A stretch of 64,000 nucleotides of DNA from Harmothoe impar (GCA_947462335.1 OX381710.1:37571204-37635203), one strand, 5' to 3'. Counted from the first letter of the stretch, positions 23,783 to 36,670 are shown. Notes: a model not told the origin generated them from the sequence alone. Numbers and translations are program-made.

Positions 23783-23908
23783 CCCAATAAACAAAATACA
23801 TTATACAACGTTATATAACGTTTCGCTATGGCTCCTTTCTGTGGCAAAACGTTATATAAAGTTAAAAACGTTATTTTGACGTAAAATAACGTATTTTTGT
23901 TGAATGGG
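23783..23908 (-). mobile_element. AACGTT-rich MITE, copy 1
   Basis: It starts CCCAATAAACAAA and ends TTTTGTTGAATGGG, with internal TATAACGTT repeats and the family-specific GGCTCCTT. Related copies are at 56015, 56982 and 62894. It lies in the same orientation as the 56982 copy. 126 bp, no coding capacity. Confidence 0.75.
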
Positions 23909-25700
23909 TGCCCTGCTGTTTTTGATTACGTATACGTGTGATAAAGTCGTCCGTAGACCCATGCTGACTAGCTTATGGAACACTAGGTTGTTATTGGATA
24001 TATTTGTATTGTCTCGGGCTCAAATATGTTATCACTTAAGAGGCATTTCTCCCACACCCAATTTACACCTAAAGACAGGTGTTACATGCATGGGGCTTCT
24101 CCCTGAAATCTCTTACACCTCTAGGGTGTAGGACAAGATACTCAACCATTGTTGAAATATGTATTTATATTCTATATATGTAACTATAATGATAACAAGT
24201 AGGAACCCGGAGAATGTGCAATCGAACTAGGGGGCAATTTCGGAATTGCTCTGCGCAATGTCGGAATTGTACACGGGCAATTCTGGAATAGTGCAGATTC
24301 TGATTCTGCGCCTGACATCTATACTAATGGTATTCCCTTTTTTCATCCCTTGCTTCTTTGGTTCAACACACGATGTAAAGCCTTCAGTAGATCAATGTTA
24401 CCTTTTGTCAACCCTAGATGTATCAGTTGTGTGTAGTAGACGTACTGTGTGACGTGCTAGATGACAGTGACGGGTTCAGCTAGGTACAGTCGTACCCCCA
24501 GACAACACAGCGCGGTGCATCTTGGGTACTGAGTACATCCAGACTCTGCTTCGCGGAGCAAATTTGACAGCACTAAGGGCCCGGGGGCATGGGGACGGGT
24601 TGTAGGGAGAAAGTGTGAGTGGATGGGGTGGCGGGGGGATGAGTGGGAGGTGGGCTAGGTGAGGTCGCCCGGGCGGCTAACCCTATAGCCTGGGGCAAAA
24701 CCCCAACTCTAGTTCGCATTACTACTTACTCTAACGCCACCTACTTCTCCACGGCTTTTCGATCCTCTCCACCCATCCACCCACCCATCCCGCTAACCCT
24801 TTTAACTGCCTATGGCTCTAGGGGGTCCAAAAAGCAGACTCAGATTAATTCTAGACCTCCCCCCATGTGATCTACAACAGTCATTAATACACACATCTAT
24901 CATAATGATAAATATCATTAGTTTGTAGTCTGAATTTATAAAGATAATCGTTGTAGTTTTTGTGTTTAGAGTAGATGGATGGGACTATGTTGGGGAGGGA
25001 CCTGAGACATGGGGAGTTGTTGTAGAGGTATGACTCACACGGCCCTATCGGCGATCAGCTGTCCGCCCCCTCCCCCAATCAAACCCTGCCCCACCACTGT
25101 CGCAGCACAGGGCCCGGGGCAATCATGTAAAATTAACACAAAGTGTCCACATCGCAAATTATTTCCCAGGTTTTGATCATTTCTACCCTGAGCTCCTTGC
25201 TCACTAACCATATTCCCAAGTATGGTTTATTTTCTTGTGACCATCCCCTGACCCCCTGCCGACCCCTTCGTCTTTGTTCCAGTCTCTCCTTGTGTGACCT
25301 TCTTATGTACTGAACTCCCCCCTTTCCTTCTCTCTACTGCAAAATGTCCCTTTTTATCTGTATACTCTATAGCCTCTCCCTTACCCACCCCTATGATGAC
25401 TCCTTTCCCATTTGTTTAATACTGTCGCAATACCCCCTCTCCCCATTAATCAATCGATCTTAAGTTTGATTCATAACGTCTCAGGTGTCTTGAGATCCAT
25501 CCATTGTCAACCCACATTCACTTGATAATACCCATAGTAACTACATACCCACCCCCCTCCCCCCAATACCACCCACCACCCATACGACACCCCTACCATG
25601 TTACCTCGTTAATACAAGATGTAGCCGCATGTGTCCATGCTAACCTGGCACATAGCCATGGTGATCCATACTTCTAAGGCACCTACCTCCAGCCCTCCCC
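23909..25700. other. Non-coding stretch, nothing recognised
   Basis: Contains short GGAATTGC-type local repeats near 24230-24290 and C/T-rich sequence at 25230-25600. No gene is visible. Confidence 0.5.
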
Positions 25701-25705
25701 CAGAC

Positions 25706-25832
25706 ACCCCCCCCCCCACACACACACACACGGGCCTTGTGTAATGTTTGATCCTCCAGGTCTGTGGTTGGGTCCTGGTGCTGGATCCCCCCCCCACCCA
25801 TGATAGTGGTGTGTGTGTGGGGGGGGGGGGGG
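25706..25832. repeat. Inverted C-run/(CA)n and (TG)n/G-run pair
   Basis: A poly-C tract followed by CACACACACACA (25708-25731) is mirrored by GTGTGTGTG running into poly-G (25809-25832). The two can pair across a spacer of about 77 nt. Confidence 0.75.
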
Positions 25833-27315
25833 CTCCCTGGGGGTGGCCTACTTCCTCAGACGCCCACCTGTGTGGAGACTAGTCCTGGAGTGGACCAATA
25901 TAGACCCAGTGCCACATATGGCTACATAAGATATGTACAAATATAGAATACAGGTCAATCGAGTGGTCTATCCCTTTGAAAGTTCTTCTACAATTTCCTA
26001 CGATTTTGTCTCCGTTATTACTTATATATAATTATTAACCTCCTCTTCAGGATGTATAGCGTGTGTATAGCTAATTGCCTTTATGATAAGTCTATGCAGA
26101 ACTGTCCGTTATGTATGCATTAGGCCATCTTACTTCACAATTCTCCTTCGTTGGGGGTCACCCTCTAAATGCTGTACATGCGTCATAGAGGGACGAGTAA
26201 CAACCATCATTACTCCAAATGTATTGTGTGAGTAATCTGGTAATTAGTGCTAATTAATTTACATTTGGAGTTCTCAGCATATAACTCTATGTAATATTCC
26301 ATAATCCCTCCTCCATAGTGCCCACCCCCCTCCTCATCCTACCCAATCAACGTCACTCTGGCTGCATGATGCGCCCGCCTCAGGACCCATCACATTAGTC
26401 TCTCTATATGTCCTTGACGGTATTACTACTGACAGCTGTCAACTACATTGTACTGGTGTGTGCCTGTAAGTAGAACCATCTCTATGAATGACAGCTGAGA
26501 GGACGGATCCTGCTCTCACCTCTATCATATCTAGATGGATTCACAATTATCATTTTATACAAATAGTTAGATTATCTCAGTACATGACAGAATACAGGTT
26601 AGAATGTAAGATGCATGGCGTATAAGTGATAGATATGGTACAAATGAGTTGCTGTATAAGTGCTATAGGCCAAGGACATGGTAATTGTCCAAGGCACCAG
26701 CCAATGATAATTATCATTATCCAAGGCGTATGTGGCTACTCACACTTATCATATCTGACTTAGACTAACAGTAGGAGAGGGTGCTCAATGGACCACATCC
26801 ATAATTATACAGCCCCTCATGTAATATACAGTACTTAAGGCTATTTATCTTGTTCTCTCAGCCAACTGTGGTGTAAATATGTATAATTATATATATCCAT
26901 ATACTGACAGACATCCTCCCCTATACTGTTAACCCCTACCTCCTCACACCACCATATCTCAGCACCCTTCCAGATGCACCATGTCCGGTGGTAGTGTATG
27001 GACGCTAACACCTGCGTCCAACACCTTTATACAGGCTTAGTATGAGGCTTACCTAACTCTGCCTAACACCACCAGGTGGACACTCATGTCACGGGCCGTG
27101 GGTGATGAGGCTTCTCCTGATGTAATGCCCTGCGAGTTGGAATACATTACCACTGTACCTTATAATTAGAGGTACTGCATGAATAGAGGTATACTTAGCC
27201 TGCTAGTGTGGGCATTGATATACTTCTCTGATCCTATGGTAACCCTTCTATATCTACAAGTTTCTGTCCACAGCCAACACCTGCTGAAAACAAATGCATC
27301 TGATGCTTTCCAATA
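25833..27315. other. Non-coding stretch
   Basis: A 16-bp perfect palindrome AATGATAATTATCATT lies at 26703-26718. A partial CTCF-like string (CCACCAGGTGGAC) lies at 27069-27081. No gene is recognised. Confidence 0.5.
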
Positions 27316-27321
27316 TGGCTG

Positions 27322-27592
27322 ACCGGAAGTGTATCTGGGATACACTAGGGGACAGAAGTGGATCTCAGATACACTTGGGGGATGGAAGTGTATCTGGCAT
27401 ACGCGAGGGGACAGATGTGTATCTGGATACACTAGAGGATGGAAGTGTCAAACATTTTATAGATTGCTACCAACTTACAGACTGCCATGATCTACTCATA
27501 ACTGTACAGTACTGGGTAGACAATGCAGCCAGCTTCCGATTGGTCAGTTCCTTCTGTATCTCAGATACACTTCTACAAGTGTATCTCAGATG
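27322..27592 (+). repeat. GTATCT/AGATAC tandem and inverted repeat
   Basis: About four tandem units of 31-33 bp of the type GGAAGTGTATCTGG-ATACACTAGGGGACA run from 27322 to 27450. Isolated inverted pieces (GTATCTCAGATACACTT, AAGTGTATCTCAGAT) follow at 27556-27592. Each unit is itself partly palindromic. Confidence 0.7.
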
Positions 27593-27599
27593 AACATAA

Positions 27600-29630
27600 A
27601 GCTGAACATTGGCTCCACTGCGTGTAATAGCCTTTTTATGGTATTCGGAAAATGGCAACAAACAACCAGGTATCGTGTGTGTAAGTATGAAACTTGGTTT
27701 GGTGATTATTAATTACAGGTTACAAGAAGAAAACCTAGCAAGGACATTTTCACTTATTATGTCAGATGGAAGTTTCTTGGGTTTTGAGTAAAGACATTAG
27801 GCAACAGAAGTCAGTGTTCACTTCTGATGTGACTTGAGAGAGATAATTCCCACGGCCTAATCCTACCTAGGGCGTTTTGTGAATCATCAGATCTAATCAA
27901 GTCCTCTTCTAAACCTGTCTTAGATACCGTCCCATTCACATAGGCGAGGACTGAATCCAGCCCCGGGTTGTCCATTATAGTTATACTACTTCCAACCCAA
28001 TTTCTATCAATCTTGGCATTCTTTTATTTCTCCCCCATATTGTTCAATATCGAAAGAAGTCAGCCATCACCTTGCCACCTCTGGCTTTTAGGCATAATGA
28101 CCATGTTCTGTCCTATCATTGTGGACATTCTCCGCCTAGCTTAGGCGAATCCTGAGTCATCACGCCTAACAAAGGCTCTAAAGTCAAGCCTAACAGACGC
28201 TACCCACATTTCTTCCTGCACTAATCTGATTCCGGAGAGGGGGGGAAACACTGCTTTTATTTTCTAGCTACATCTTATGAGTAGTAGTGAATTTTGATAC
28301 GATTACTTCTTGAAAATATCCTGATATGATTATTGCCTGAACGTCTTCTGTTGAATCTCTCTTCAACGTACCTAGGAGATGTAATCAATTCAGATGTCTG
28401 AGTGGAGGTAATATCATTTATCTACATCCTGCTCATGTAGCCTTATTAAGTACAGAATCATTATAGAGTTTAAGAAAAGTACAAAAACTGGTTGTTTTTG
28501 TTATCCATTTGCTGTAGTCTCATTTTTCTATTAAGTGTGTTGCTGACATAATTCCTTCAATAGACGCAGCACTCAAACTCAAACTCATCATGAAATTTGC
28601 GGTCGCAGTGAGAAATTACTTAGATAACCTAGCATTAATGTATTACAGCTTAGCGATTCGGCGGGCAAGAATTTTCCTAATCATGGCTAATACAATATCC
28701 ATTCCAATATTACTTTTAAGACTTTTTTCTTGATAATTGTTACAAACGTACAGAATAAATCGCTCCATAGCTTGCATAGGGGTTTCTATTATTGACCTTG
28801 GTTCTGATGGCTCTTTGGCAGACCTTAATACGGTCCAAGTCCAGCCAATATTGCTGCCTAATCCGAGAGATGGAGGGTGTGTGTTCCGGGGGGTCTTCTC
28901 TGTCTGTCGCCTCAATCCGCTGTCTCTAAACCACTCAATATGGAAACCCTCACCCTGCAAGTGTCAGCCTCGTCTTGGCTGCTGACTGTGTTTCTGTATG
29001 GGTCATGTCTTCTCACTCACTGCCCCCACTGTCCATAGGTTCACTCTTTCAATTATTTTCTTATCGCTCAGAGATAGCAGGACTATATGAGACTACGATA
29101 TGTACGATAACCCAGTGCTCTAGTGCATGAACTATATCTTACCACGACTTTAATATCGGCCAATATGTCCCGCTGCTGTGTGCTTTCAACCTATAATAGA
29201 CCCTCAGCCCATGATAAACTCTCAGCAAAACATAAATATAAGTCATCACCCCTTTTCCTGATTCCTTGATGATATCACTTAAAAGAACGTTCCTCTGGCG
29301 TTTTATTTCTCATCCCTCCTCCTTTTACTTTGACCATACTACCCTCACAGCCTCCATTCCATACAAGCCCCACCCTCTGAAACCCTTCTTATTCCTTCAT
29401 ATCACTCTCTCTCATCCTATCCCTCCCCAGTTTCCCCCTTCATAAAGAGAACACCATTTTACCAGGTACGCCATGTTCTTTTCCGATCGAGTTACAACTT
29501 TCTGATCAGCTGGTTATCACGATCTCAAGCCACCTTACCCACCCCCCCCCCCCCACCAAGTAGCAACCCCCCTCCTATTCCTGCCCCCATCTACCCCTTT
29601 CCCTGCTCCTCCTGCTAGCCGCTGATCGGA
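27600..29630. other. Non-coding stretch, nothing recognised
   Basis: A 105-codon frame at 28643-28960 (minus) has no recognisable domain. C/T-rich sequence runs from 29230 to 29440 and a 13-base C run sits at 29542-29554. Confidence 0.5.
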
Positions 29631-29644
29631 GCGCTCTCTGGTGG
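29631..29644 (-). promoter_or_regulatory. CTCF-like motif, one mismatch
   Basis: On the minus strand CCACCAGAGAGCGC differs from the CTCF core at one G position. Confidence 0.35.
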
Positions 29645-30129
29645 CACAGGCTGACAACACTACCTCCGCCCGGCCATCCGGCTTGGCGAGTGAGAGAAGG
29701 GTTTGTGCAATGGATATTTTTCTAATTAATCCGACTGAGCTGGATCTTCGATCCCCAACCCCCCGCCCCCCTTGCCGCCACCCCTCCCGAACATGTCCTG
29801 CGGCTAGAGGCTGGGGTGGGTGGGGTGCTGTGACAGAGGCGTGACCTAGTTTTGATGACAAAGATGCGTCTCCGGCTCACCCCACCACCCACCCTGCCTA
29901 GCCCTGTCACCCCTCCCCATGCCAACCACCCCCTCACCTCACCCAAAGCCCCTTCTCCATGTGCTACTACTACCCTCGGTGATCAGCAGGAAGGAAGCTA
30001 GGTGTGGGAGATATGGCACTGGTGGAAGTTGTACAACTCACTACCTCAGGTAGAGCGTCAGTAACCCCAGCAGCTCTCAGCACACCTTATTAAGGCTTCC
30101 TTGTAACGAGCTGATTTGCCTTTGCCCCC

Positions 30130-30290
30130 CTCCCCTTTTTTTTCACGCGCGGCTCGTTCTCGCGAGATCTGGGCCCGGATCTCGCGTGACTGTGCGAGAG
30201 TGTGGGGGTGGCGGCGTCTGTTCCCTGGGGTATATAGCGGTTAGAGCCGATACGGCTGGGTGAACCCGTGCTGAAATATTAAACAGCGTT
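30130..30290 (+). promoter_or_regulatory. Promoter-like patch with TCTCGCGAGA
   Basis: An exact palindromic TCTCGCGAGA, a motif known from TATA-less and bidirectional animal promoters, lies at 30158-30167. A second partial copy (GGATCTCGCG) follows at about 30178-30186. A TATATAG string lies at 30231-30237, so a start site near 30260 is possible. CG dinucleotides are locally dense. No convincing downstream open frame was found, so any transcript may be non-coding. Confidence 0.4.
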
Positions 30291-31739
30291 TACCAACAAA
30301 CTCCCACGGACATCTGTGATTGTTTCCCACTGCCTTCTCCCTCTACGCCATATAGACCATATTGGCTTCTTAGTTTTGTACAGCCTATTGCTGTCGTTTT
30401 GCACATTTCTGATTTGTTGTCTGTGTCGGTCTTTTCCCTCCTCTCATGCTCATACACAGCCGTATACACCCTCTGCATAAGGCTCGTTTTCCTGTCGACG
30501 GTCACATATGTTTTGGTGCGCTCTCTCCTCTTTATCTAATGGCTTTGTACCAGTATGCATTACATGTACGATACTGTCCCCGCCCTTTTCTCTGTAGCAT
30601 TACCTACACCCGTCTCCTGTTCTTCTCCTGTCCTTTCATCTACCTGTCCACCACCCCACCCCCACCCCCACCTAAACCCTCTTATCAAGGAAATACCCAC
30701 TCAATCCTAAGCATACATTCAGGAACCGCCTGCCCAGGAGAGACAACAGGAGCACCCCATGCGCTCCTGGTCTTCTGCCTAAATAAGCTACTGACGTCGC
30801 TAGATATTTTATCTAAAGTGTAGGCCTTGATGGGGATGCTACTGCAGGTATTTTAGAACGGCACGTAATACTCCAACTATATTATCTGGCCAATGGAACC
30901 CTCTGACAGTCCCCCTGTTAGTAATGTACTTTCCTCGTCACACAAAAAAAGTATTACTTTTATGAGGTATCATTATTTGGGGGCATTGTGTATTGTGCCA
31001 GTTGGAGTATCAAAACATGGCGATCATAAATAATAACTGCAAATATGATGTTTGTATTATAATGTCCCACAGAACTGCCAGCCTGAATAAACAGTGTCAA
31101 TTATTCAGACCGTGTTCCCAATACATTTAAAAACAAATAAGAGAAAGAGTCAATCTAGGTGTGACCTAAATTAAAAAAGCTCTATAGAAAATAATCCCCC
31201 TAAATTGGCCTGTTTGGGGGACGCCATATGGCATCTATGACTACCTGCGCGCCAGTCAGGTAGCTACCTGGAGAACCATAGCGGCATATTAAGGGGGTGA
31301 GGTGGTCACTCAGGCCTCCTGTAGCATGCTAAATGTCCGGCTGGAGCTGTGGTCAGTTGTGTGGGAGGGGTGTGGCAGGGTGGGTGGTGGTAGGGGGTAG
31401 TTAGGTAAAGGTGTGGGGTTTCCATGTTAGGGGGTCGTTGACACTTCGTGTGACCGTTGGGAAAGGTTGGAGGTCATGCAGGTATGGAGAGGTAGAGGAA
31501 GTTCCGGACACATGGTGCAGTGGACAATGAAGGGGTGCGTGGTGGGAAATGGTATTGTGGAACAAGAAAGCTGCTGAGGATATGGTGGATTAGCATGTGA
31601 GACGTTATAGGGAGTAGTATTCACAGGAGGTAGAGCTCAGCACTATATACGAAGTGCATGGATTAGTAACAGTGATTGTATATACATGTGAGGAAGAAGT
31701 GTTGTAAAGCATTACTGTTCATACATTATAGATAAAGTA
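30291..31739. other. Non-coding stretch, nothing recognised
   Basis: A 125-codon frame at 30446-30823 (+) is the only longer one. It lies downstream of the promoter-like patch but has no recognised domain and includes a proline run from C-rich sequence. Confidence 0.45.
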
Positions 31740-31906
31740 AACTGTAAAAAGTTGGTTGACATTTTTGTAGATGTACAGTGGATTCTACTGTAGGTGTACA
31801 GCTTATTGTAGGTAAACAGTAGAATCTACTGTGAATCCATTCTACAGTAGATTCTACTGTATGTCTACAGTAGACTACTGTGTACCTACACTAACTATTT
31901 ACAGTG
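31740..31906. mobile_element. CACTGTAAA-family MITE, 167 bp, TA duplication
   Basis: It starts AACTGTAAAAAGTTGG (first base diverged from C) and ends ACTATTTACAGTG, flanked by TA at 31738-31739 and 31907-31908. The interior has repeated GTAGATTCTACTGTA palindromes, as in the 15.4 kb copy, of which it is the inverted relative. Confidence 0.8.
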
Positions 31907-31908
31907 TA

Positions 31909-33980
31909 AGTTAAGTAGGCAAGGTTTACCATTAGACTTCAGTTCTGAATTTTTTTGTGGATTTATATAAGGTATACATGGCCAATAGAAATATTATGGG
32001 CATATAAAGTTCTCACAAGTGACAGTGATCTTATCGGTTGTGTCTGGCGTGGTGACCTATAGTGATCTTTACGGCTGTAATTTTGAGAGGACCCGGGGTC
32101 TTCAATGTCATAATTTTTGTTATGACATTTAAATATTATCGATTGTAGTGAAATTATAATAGGCCTAATATGTCATCTGTGTATGTGACCATGACAAATG
32201 ACATTCAATCTTCCAAACTTGTAACTGAACATGCATCCAGCCTTTCTTGCCCAAAACCTCCGTTAGATTATACTCTGGTTTTATATGCAATGATATTCTC
32301 CATATTATTCATTATATAAATGAGTGCTCCAGCATGAGCAATATCTTGCCCCTTCAGAATAATGACCACAAGTGTTCTGTGGTGAGAAAATGTATACAGA
32401 AAAGGGTTTCCAGTCTAGATTCAGAGGATATAATAGCTATGTCAGTTTGATTACCTAAACGTAGCTTGGCTATGTGGGAAAACTGCGAGGAACGAAAGGC
32501 AAACGAGCTTTGTATATTCTATGGGGAAGCAATGCGGCAGTATTGGCAATACGTTGGTATAGGTTGGTCATATGGAGAGCGTATAATATACAGCTAGATG
32601 TATAGCACTAACCAGACTGTCATATGTTACGTAATGACTTGATGAGTGCTTGTACCATAGGAGGGGTGGGGGATGGAATGGTAGACTGTTCGGAGATAGC
32701 ATATAAAGTTGTCATGAGCTATCTTTTTTGCGAATAAGTTCACAGGGAAGTCCATGCATGGCCGGGAAGGAGAACAAAGCTTGCATGTCAACAGATCGCG
32801 AACAGCTTAAACATGGATATTGCCAGTATACGAAACAGACCTTGACTTTGAAGCTAGCATTGTAAGGAAACATAGCAACTGTAGGACGCGTATATAAGGG
32901 CATGGGTGAGGGGGTGTACAGAGTATAGTGGTAGAACTGTAATAAAAAGTCTTGTTGGAGGCGGGGTAGGGGGTCGGCACATCAGTTATAGATATGAGGT
33001 TAGTGTTGCTACATACATGCATGTTATATAGGCGTGTGTAAGCATGACACTTGTATCTATTCATCTATAGAAGTATACAGAGGAGAGGTATTGAGTCAGG
33101 TGTGCTTTACCCTATAGGTGCTGCATGTGTAGGTGCTGCATGTGTGGGCTTATAACGGGGTGTAATGTCTCCATCTGTTGTAGGGCACCACCCCTCCCCC
33201 ATGCACCCCTCACCCCCAGGGCCGTAAACACACCTGGCCACCTGCCCCCTGCCCACCTGTCCACACCCTCCCCCACGTGCGGCTCACTCTACCTACCTGT
33301 ACAACCCTTTGTAACCTAACTACCTGGCACCAGCCGGGTCAGCTGTGGCTTTTGTATACAGCCTTGCCACGGGGCCTCTTGCTTATCCCCCATCTTTTTA
33401 TTGGGTTACTTAATGCAGGGGCCTCTGACCTGTCACATAGCCAAACAGGCTGTGGAGTGATGTATGCTCCTGAACGTGTTTACAACCTGTGATAAGGGAA
33501 AACGCTGTCAATGTAACACTGGTGTGTGGATCATATTACAACTGGGAGCTATAAATATGGCTTCTCCCCTCAATATAAAAACAATAACAACAATACTATA
33601 ATAGTGTTGTTGCCACATGTACCTTCATAACGCAGCATCTGCGACCGATCATTATAACCACTATACATTTATATCAGCTGATTATTGGTGACGGTAAGCT
33701 ATCCACAGGGGCGTTATAATCCTCTATGGAAGCTGCAATGACATGACACTTGACATGCATATCCTGTACACACCCCTTTCTGCACATGACGTATAATATA
33801 CCCCCGAATATACCCTTAGCGTGAGGGGCTGTCACCCTGTGTGACACTTACCTTGGGTATGTGTTGTAGAGGGGTGCCTCTCGGGCTTCCTGTAGCCAGG
33901 ACTTCCTCCTGGGTTGGCAGCAGTGGTAGTGGTAGGGGGGTAGTAGTCCTAGGTAAGCTTAACTTTGTTGTATTGGTAGT
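31909..33980. other. Non-coding stretch
   Basis: A perfect 10-bp hairpin (AATGTCATAA / TTATGACATT, loop 6 nt) lies at 32104-32129. C-rich sequence runs through 33180-33280. No gene is recognised. Confidence 0.5.
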
Positions 33981-34560
33981 TAAGCCAGTAGTTAAGCGTC
34001 GGCGGCCGCCGAGGGGACGTCGGCCGGGCCTGCCGTCAAGGGGAGCCGGCGGGACCGGCCGGCCTTTGTCTCCGCGACGGCCTGCCGTGTCGCTCATTCC
34101 CGCCGACGGCTGAGGACGACTGTGGGGGCTGGCAGTGCTAGGGGTACACGCCTCCGTGTCCGGGCACCGCCCATGGCAGCCTGCAGGGTGCCTCCTCTCC
34201 AGGAGGAGGGCTGTGTTGTTGTCCTCCTAACAACAACAGCAGCAGTAGTAGCTGCGGATCACGTCCTATAACACAAGATAGGTGCACTAGTAGGGGTATA
34301 TCCAGTAAGTGTCCAGGTGGGTCTGGGTGATGGTGGTAGTCCAGGTAGCAGTAGTATATCAGAATGGGGACAGGAGGGTGGCTAATACAGCTCCAGGGTG
34401 CATGTTCCGCCTTCTCCCTTGTAGCCACTACTCCCGGCGTCACCACGTCAGGTGGCTGTGTGCGCGCGACGCGTCGCGTGTGCCTGCAACGGAGCCTCGT
34501 GCACGTGCGGATAACGCGTACAGGAGGGAGGGGGGGAGGGGCTCCTGTGTCCCAGCTATA
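33980..34560. other. CpG-rich block
   Basis: CG dinucleotides are dense at 33990-34110 and 34450-34530. A 14-bp perfect palindrome CGCGACGCGTCGCG lies at 34465-34478. Open frames of 90-149 codons overlap on both strands, as expected in stop-poor GC-rich DNA. It may be a CpG island; no transcript is assigned. Confidence 0.4.
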
Positions 34561-34959
34561 GGACATCCACCACGAGCTGACAGACAATCAGGTAGTTGGT
34601 AATTAATGATAAAACATGCAGAAGAAACTATGGGACATTCTCCGCCGCAAACCGCCAGGGGAATGAATATGAGACTGTGACAAAGTTAGTTTAGCTCATT
34701 CAGGACACTCTTGAATGAAACGCTCCAGTAAACTAGTTGGTTACAGTGGTATTACAGCGAAGACGGCTGCACTTTGTGAATGGAGGGACGAATATAATAT
34801 TATACCACGTTATCAATACACTTCTATGATTAATCTAAGATCTGACCGTTACAATACATTGATTTTTTTATAACTTGGCGCGTCTCCCTGTGTGAACCTT
34901 CAGTCAGAGCCGACATGTGCTTCTGAGTACACGATACTCAATGTTGTCGTCTGCTTCCC

Positions 34960-35250
34960 CCACCCCACACCCACAGCAGCAGCACATGCAGCCTGGGCAG
35001 GGATCCGCGCTCAGCATGGAGGGGGAGTGCACAGGCGTATCCTGCACACGGACAGGGTACGGGGGGGGGGGGGGGCATACGCGTGCTCGCGTGCACTCGG
35101 TCGCACGTGGGGGACGCGTCGCACGCCGCATGCTGCGCGCGCACGTCGTCCCCATTGTTTGGGACGCGCACACCGCGCATGCGCAGAGGGAAGGACGCTG
35201 GATCCCTGTAACATGAATGGAGAAGGCTGTCCACGTGTGGGCAGGGATCG
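34960..35250. other. CpG-rich block with both-strand open frames
   Basis: Dense CG and GCGC strings occur, including GACGCGTCGC near 35113 and a G run near 35060-35074. Frames of 122, 145 and 204 codons overlap on opposite strands, and none looks like a known protein. Confidence 0.4.
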
Positions 35251-35399
35251 TAGTGTGTAGTAGCAGCAGGGATGGTAGCTGGGGATCGTAGTAATATGGC
35301 ACGTGGTGTAGCAGCTGGGTAAGCGCTGCCATACTGTCCACTTACTTAGTGCACAACCACGTACATACAGACATACGCAGAGCGGGGTATCTGTAGTAG

Positions 35400-36670
35400 T
35401 AAATTTCACTATCATACTACATATATGAATGAGTAGTATATGGAGATGGTGGTAGGTGCCTGGGATGTGCGTTGGTAATACTATTAGTGCCATCAGTAGT
35501 ACAACGGTTGACTGTACATGGACAGGTAGTAATATATGGAATGGGGATAGAATGGCGGTTGATAGTACATTATTGAGACAATTGATGTGTGCTAGAAGCG
35601 GGTTTACCCGTCGTACATGACACACATAGTAAATGGATCGGTGGATTTGTAGTTCAAATCGAGACCATAGCTAGTAGTATATGGTATGGGGGTTGCCGGA
35701 TTGATGGGTCTGTAGTGCGACTAGGGGTAGTAGTATTCGGTATGGGGGTAGAGGGATGGGTTGGTATGTAATGCGACTAGGGGTAGACGCACGTGCCTGA
35801 ACTGGGCCGTTACAATCACCTGCCTGATGTTCTGATATATTACTAACAGTGTAGTAAACTATTTGTCTACCACCTCCTGTGAAGGGGGGTAATTCAGGTA
35901 ATATGGGCAATCTGAGCGAAATTAGATGTCACAAACGGTGCAACCCCTAGTTATATTAATACCCTAAGGATGCAGGAAACAGGGATTGATTTATAATTGA
36001 GATTTAAGCACTTTTGGGTTTGTCTACCACCTCCTATGTAGTCACAGGGCAAAAAAAATGGCTGTCATGCAGAGTGTCCCACACTGTACCTTACTATAGG
36101 GAACCTCAGGGGTGAGAGTGTAATGACCCAGTCCATGCACTTGGGTAGACGTATATGGAATGGGGGTAGAGGGGTGAATTGAATTGAACTTACCTGGAGG
36201 TGTCATCACACATATATTGGCACTCTTTGCTAACCCCTGCCAAGACAAGAGTGCAAGGCTTTCTGACCTAGATACCTGGGCGAACCAGACAGATTGTTTC
36301 TCCAAGGGTTCTAGGCAATGTAATTCCTTGGTTAATTGACACCCCTAAGACTGATTATGCAACAGTGGTGTGCCTTGATATCATACAACCCTGATACTGA
36401 GACTAAATTAGGGGTAGTAGTATATTGCATGGAGGGATTTGTTTGTAGTACCTATAGTAGTACAATATAATATGGTATGGGCATAAGGGGATTTGTTTGT
36501 AGTACAACTGAGAGTAGTAGTATATGGCATGGGGTGGAGGGGTGGGTCTGTAGTACAATGTACAACTGTGATACAATATGGTCTAGTAGTATATATATAT
36601 ATATGCATTAGGGAGGTTTTGTAGTATAACTGGATATATTAGTACATGACATAGGGGTAGAGGGGTTGGT
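35400..36670 (+). repeat. Diverged AGTAGTATATGG minisatellite
   Basis: Irregular units of about 60-70 bp contain AGTAGTATATGG, TATGGGGGTAGAGGGATGGG and TTTGTAGTACAACT. They occupy 35400-35790 and 36400-36670, separated by about 600 bp of less repetitive sequence in which TTGTCTACCACCTCCT occurs twice (about 35863 and 36019). The core is shared with arrays at 11.8 and 47.6 kb. Confidence 0.65.

Noticed and set aside
35011..35625. 204-codon open frame on the minus strand
   Set aside because: It spans a CpG-rich stop-poor block and a diverged minisatellite edge, overlaps long frames on the other strand, and shows no domain, signal peptide or familiar motif.
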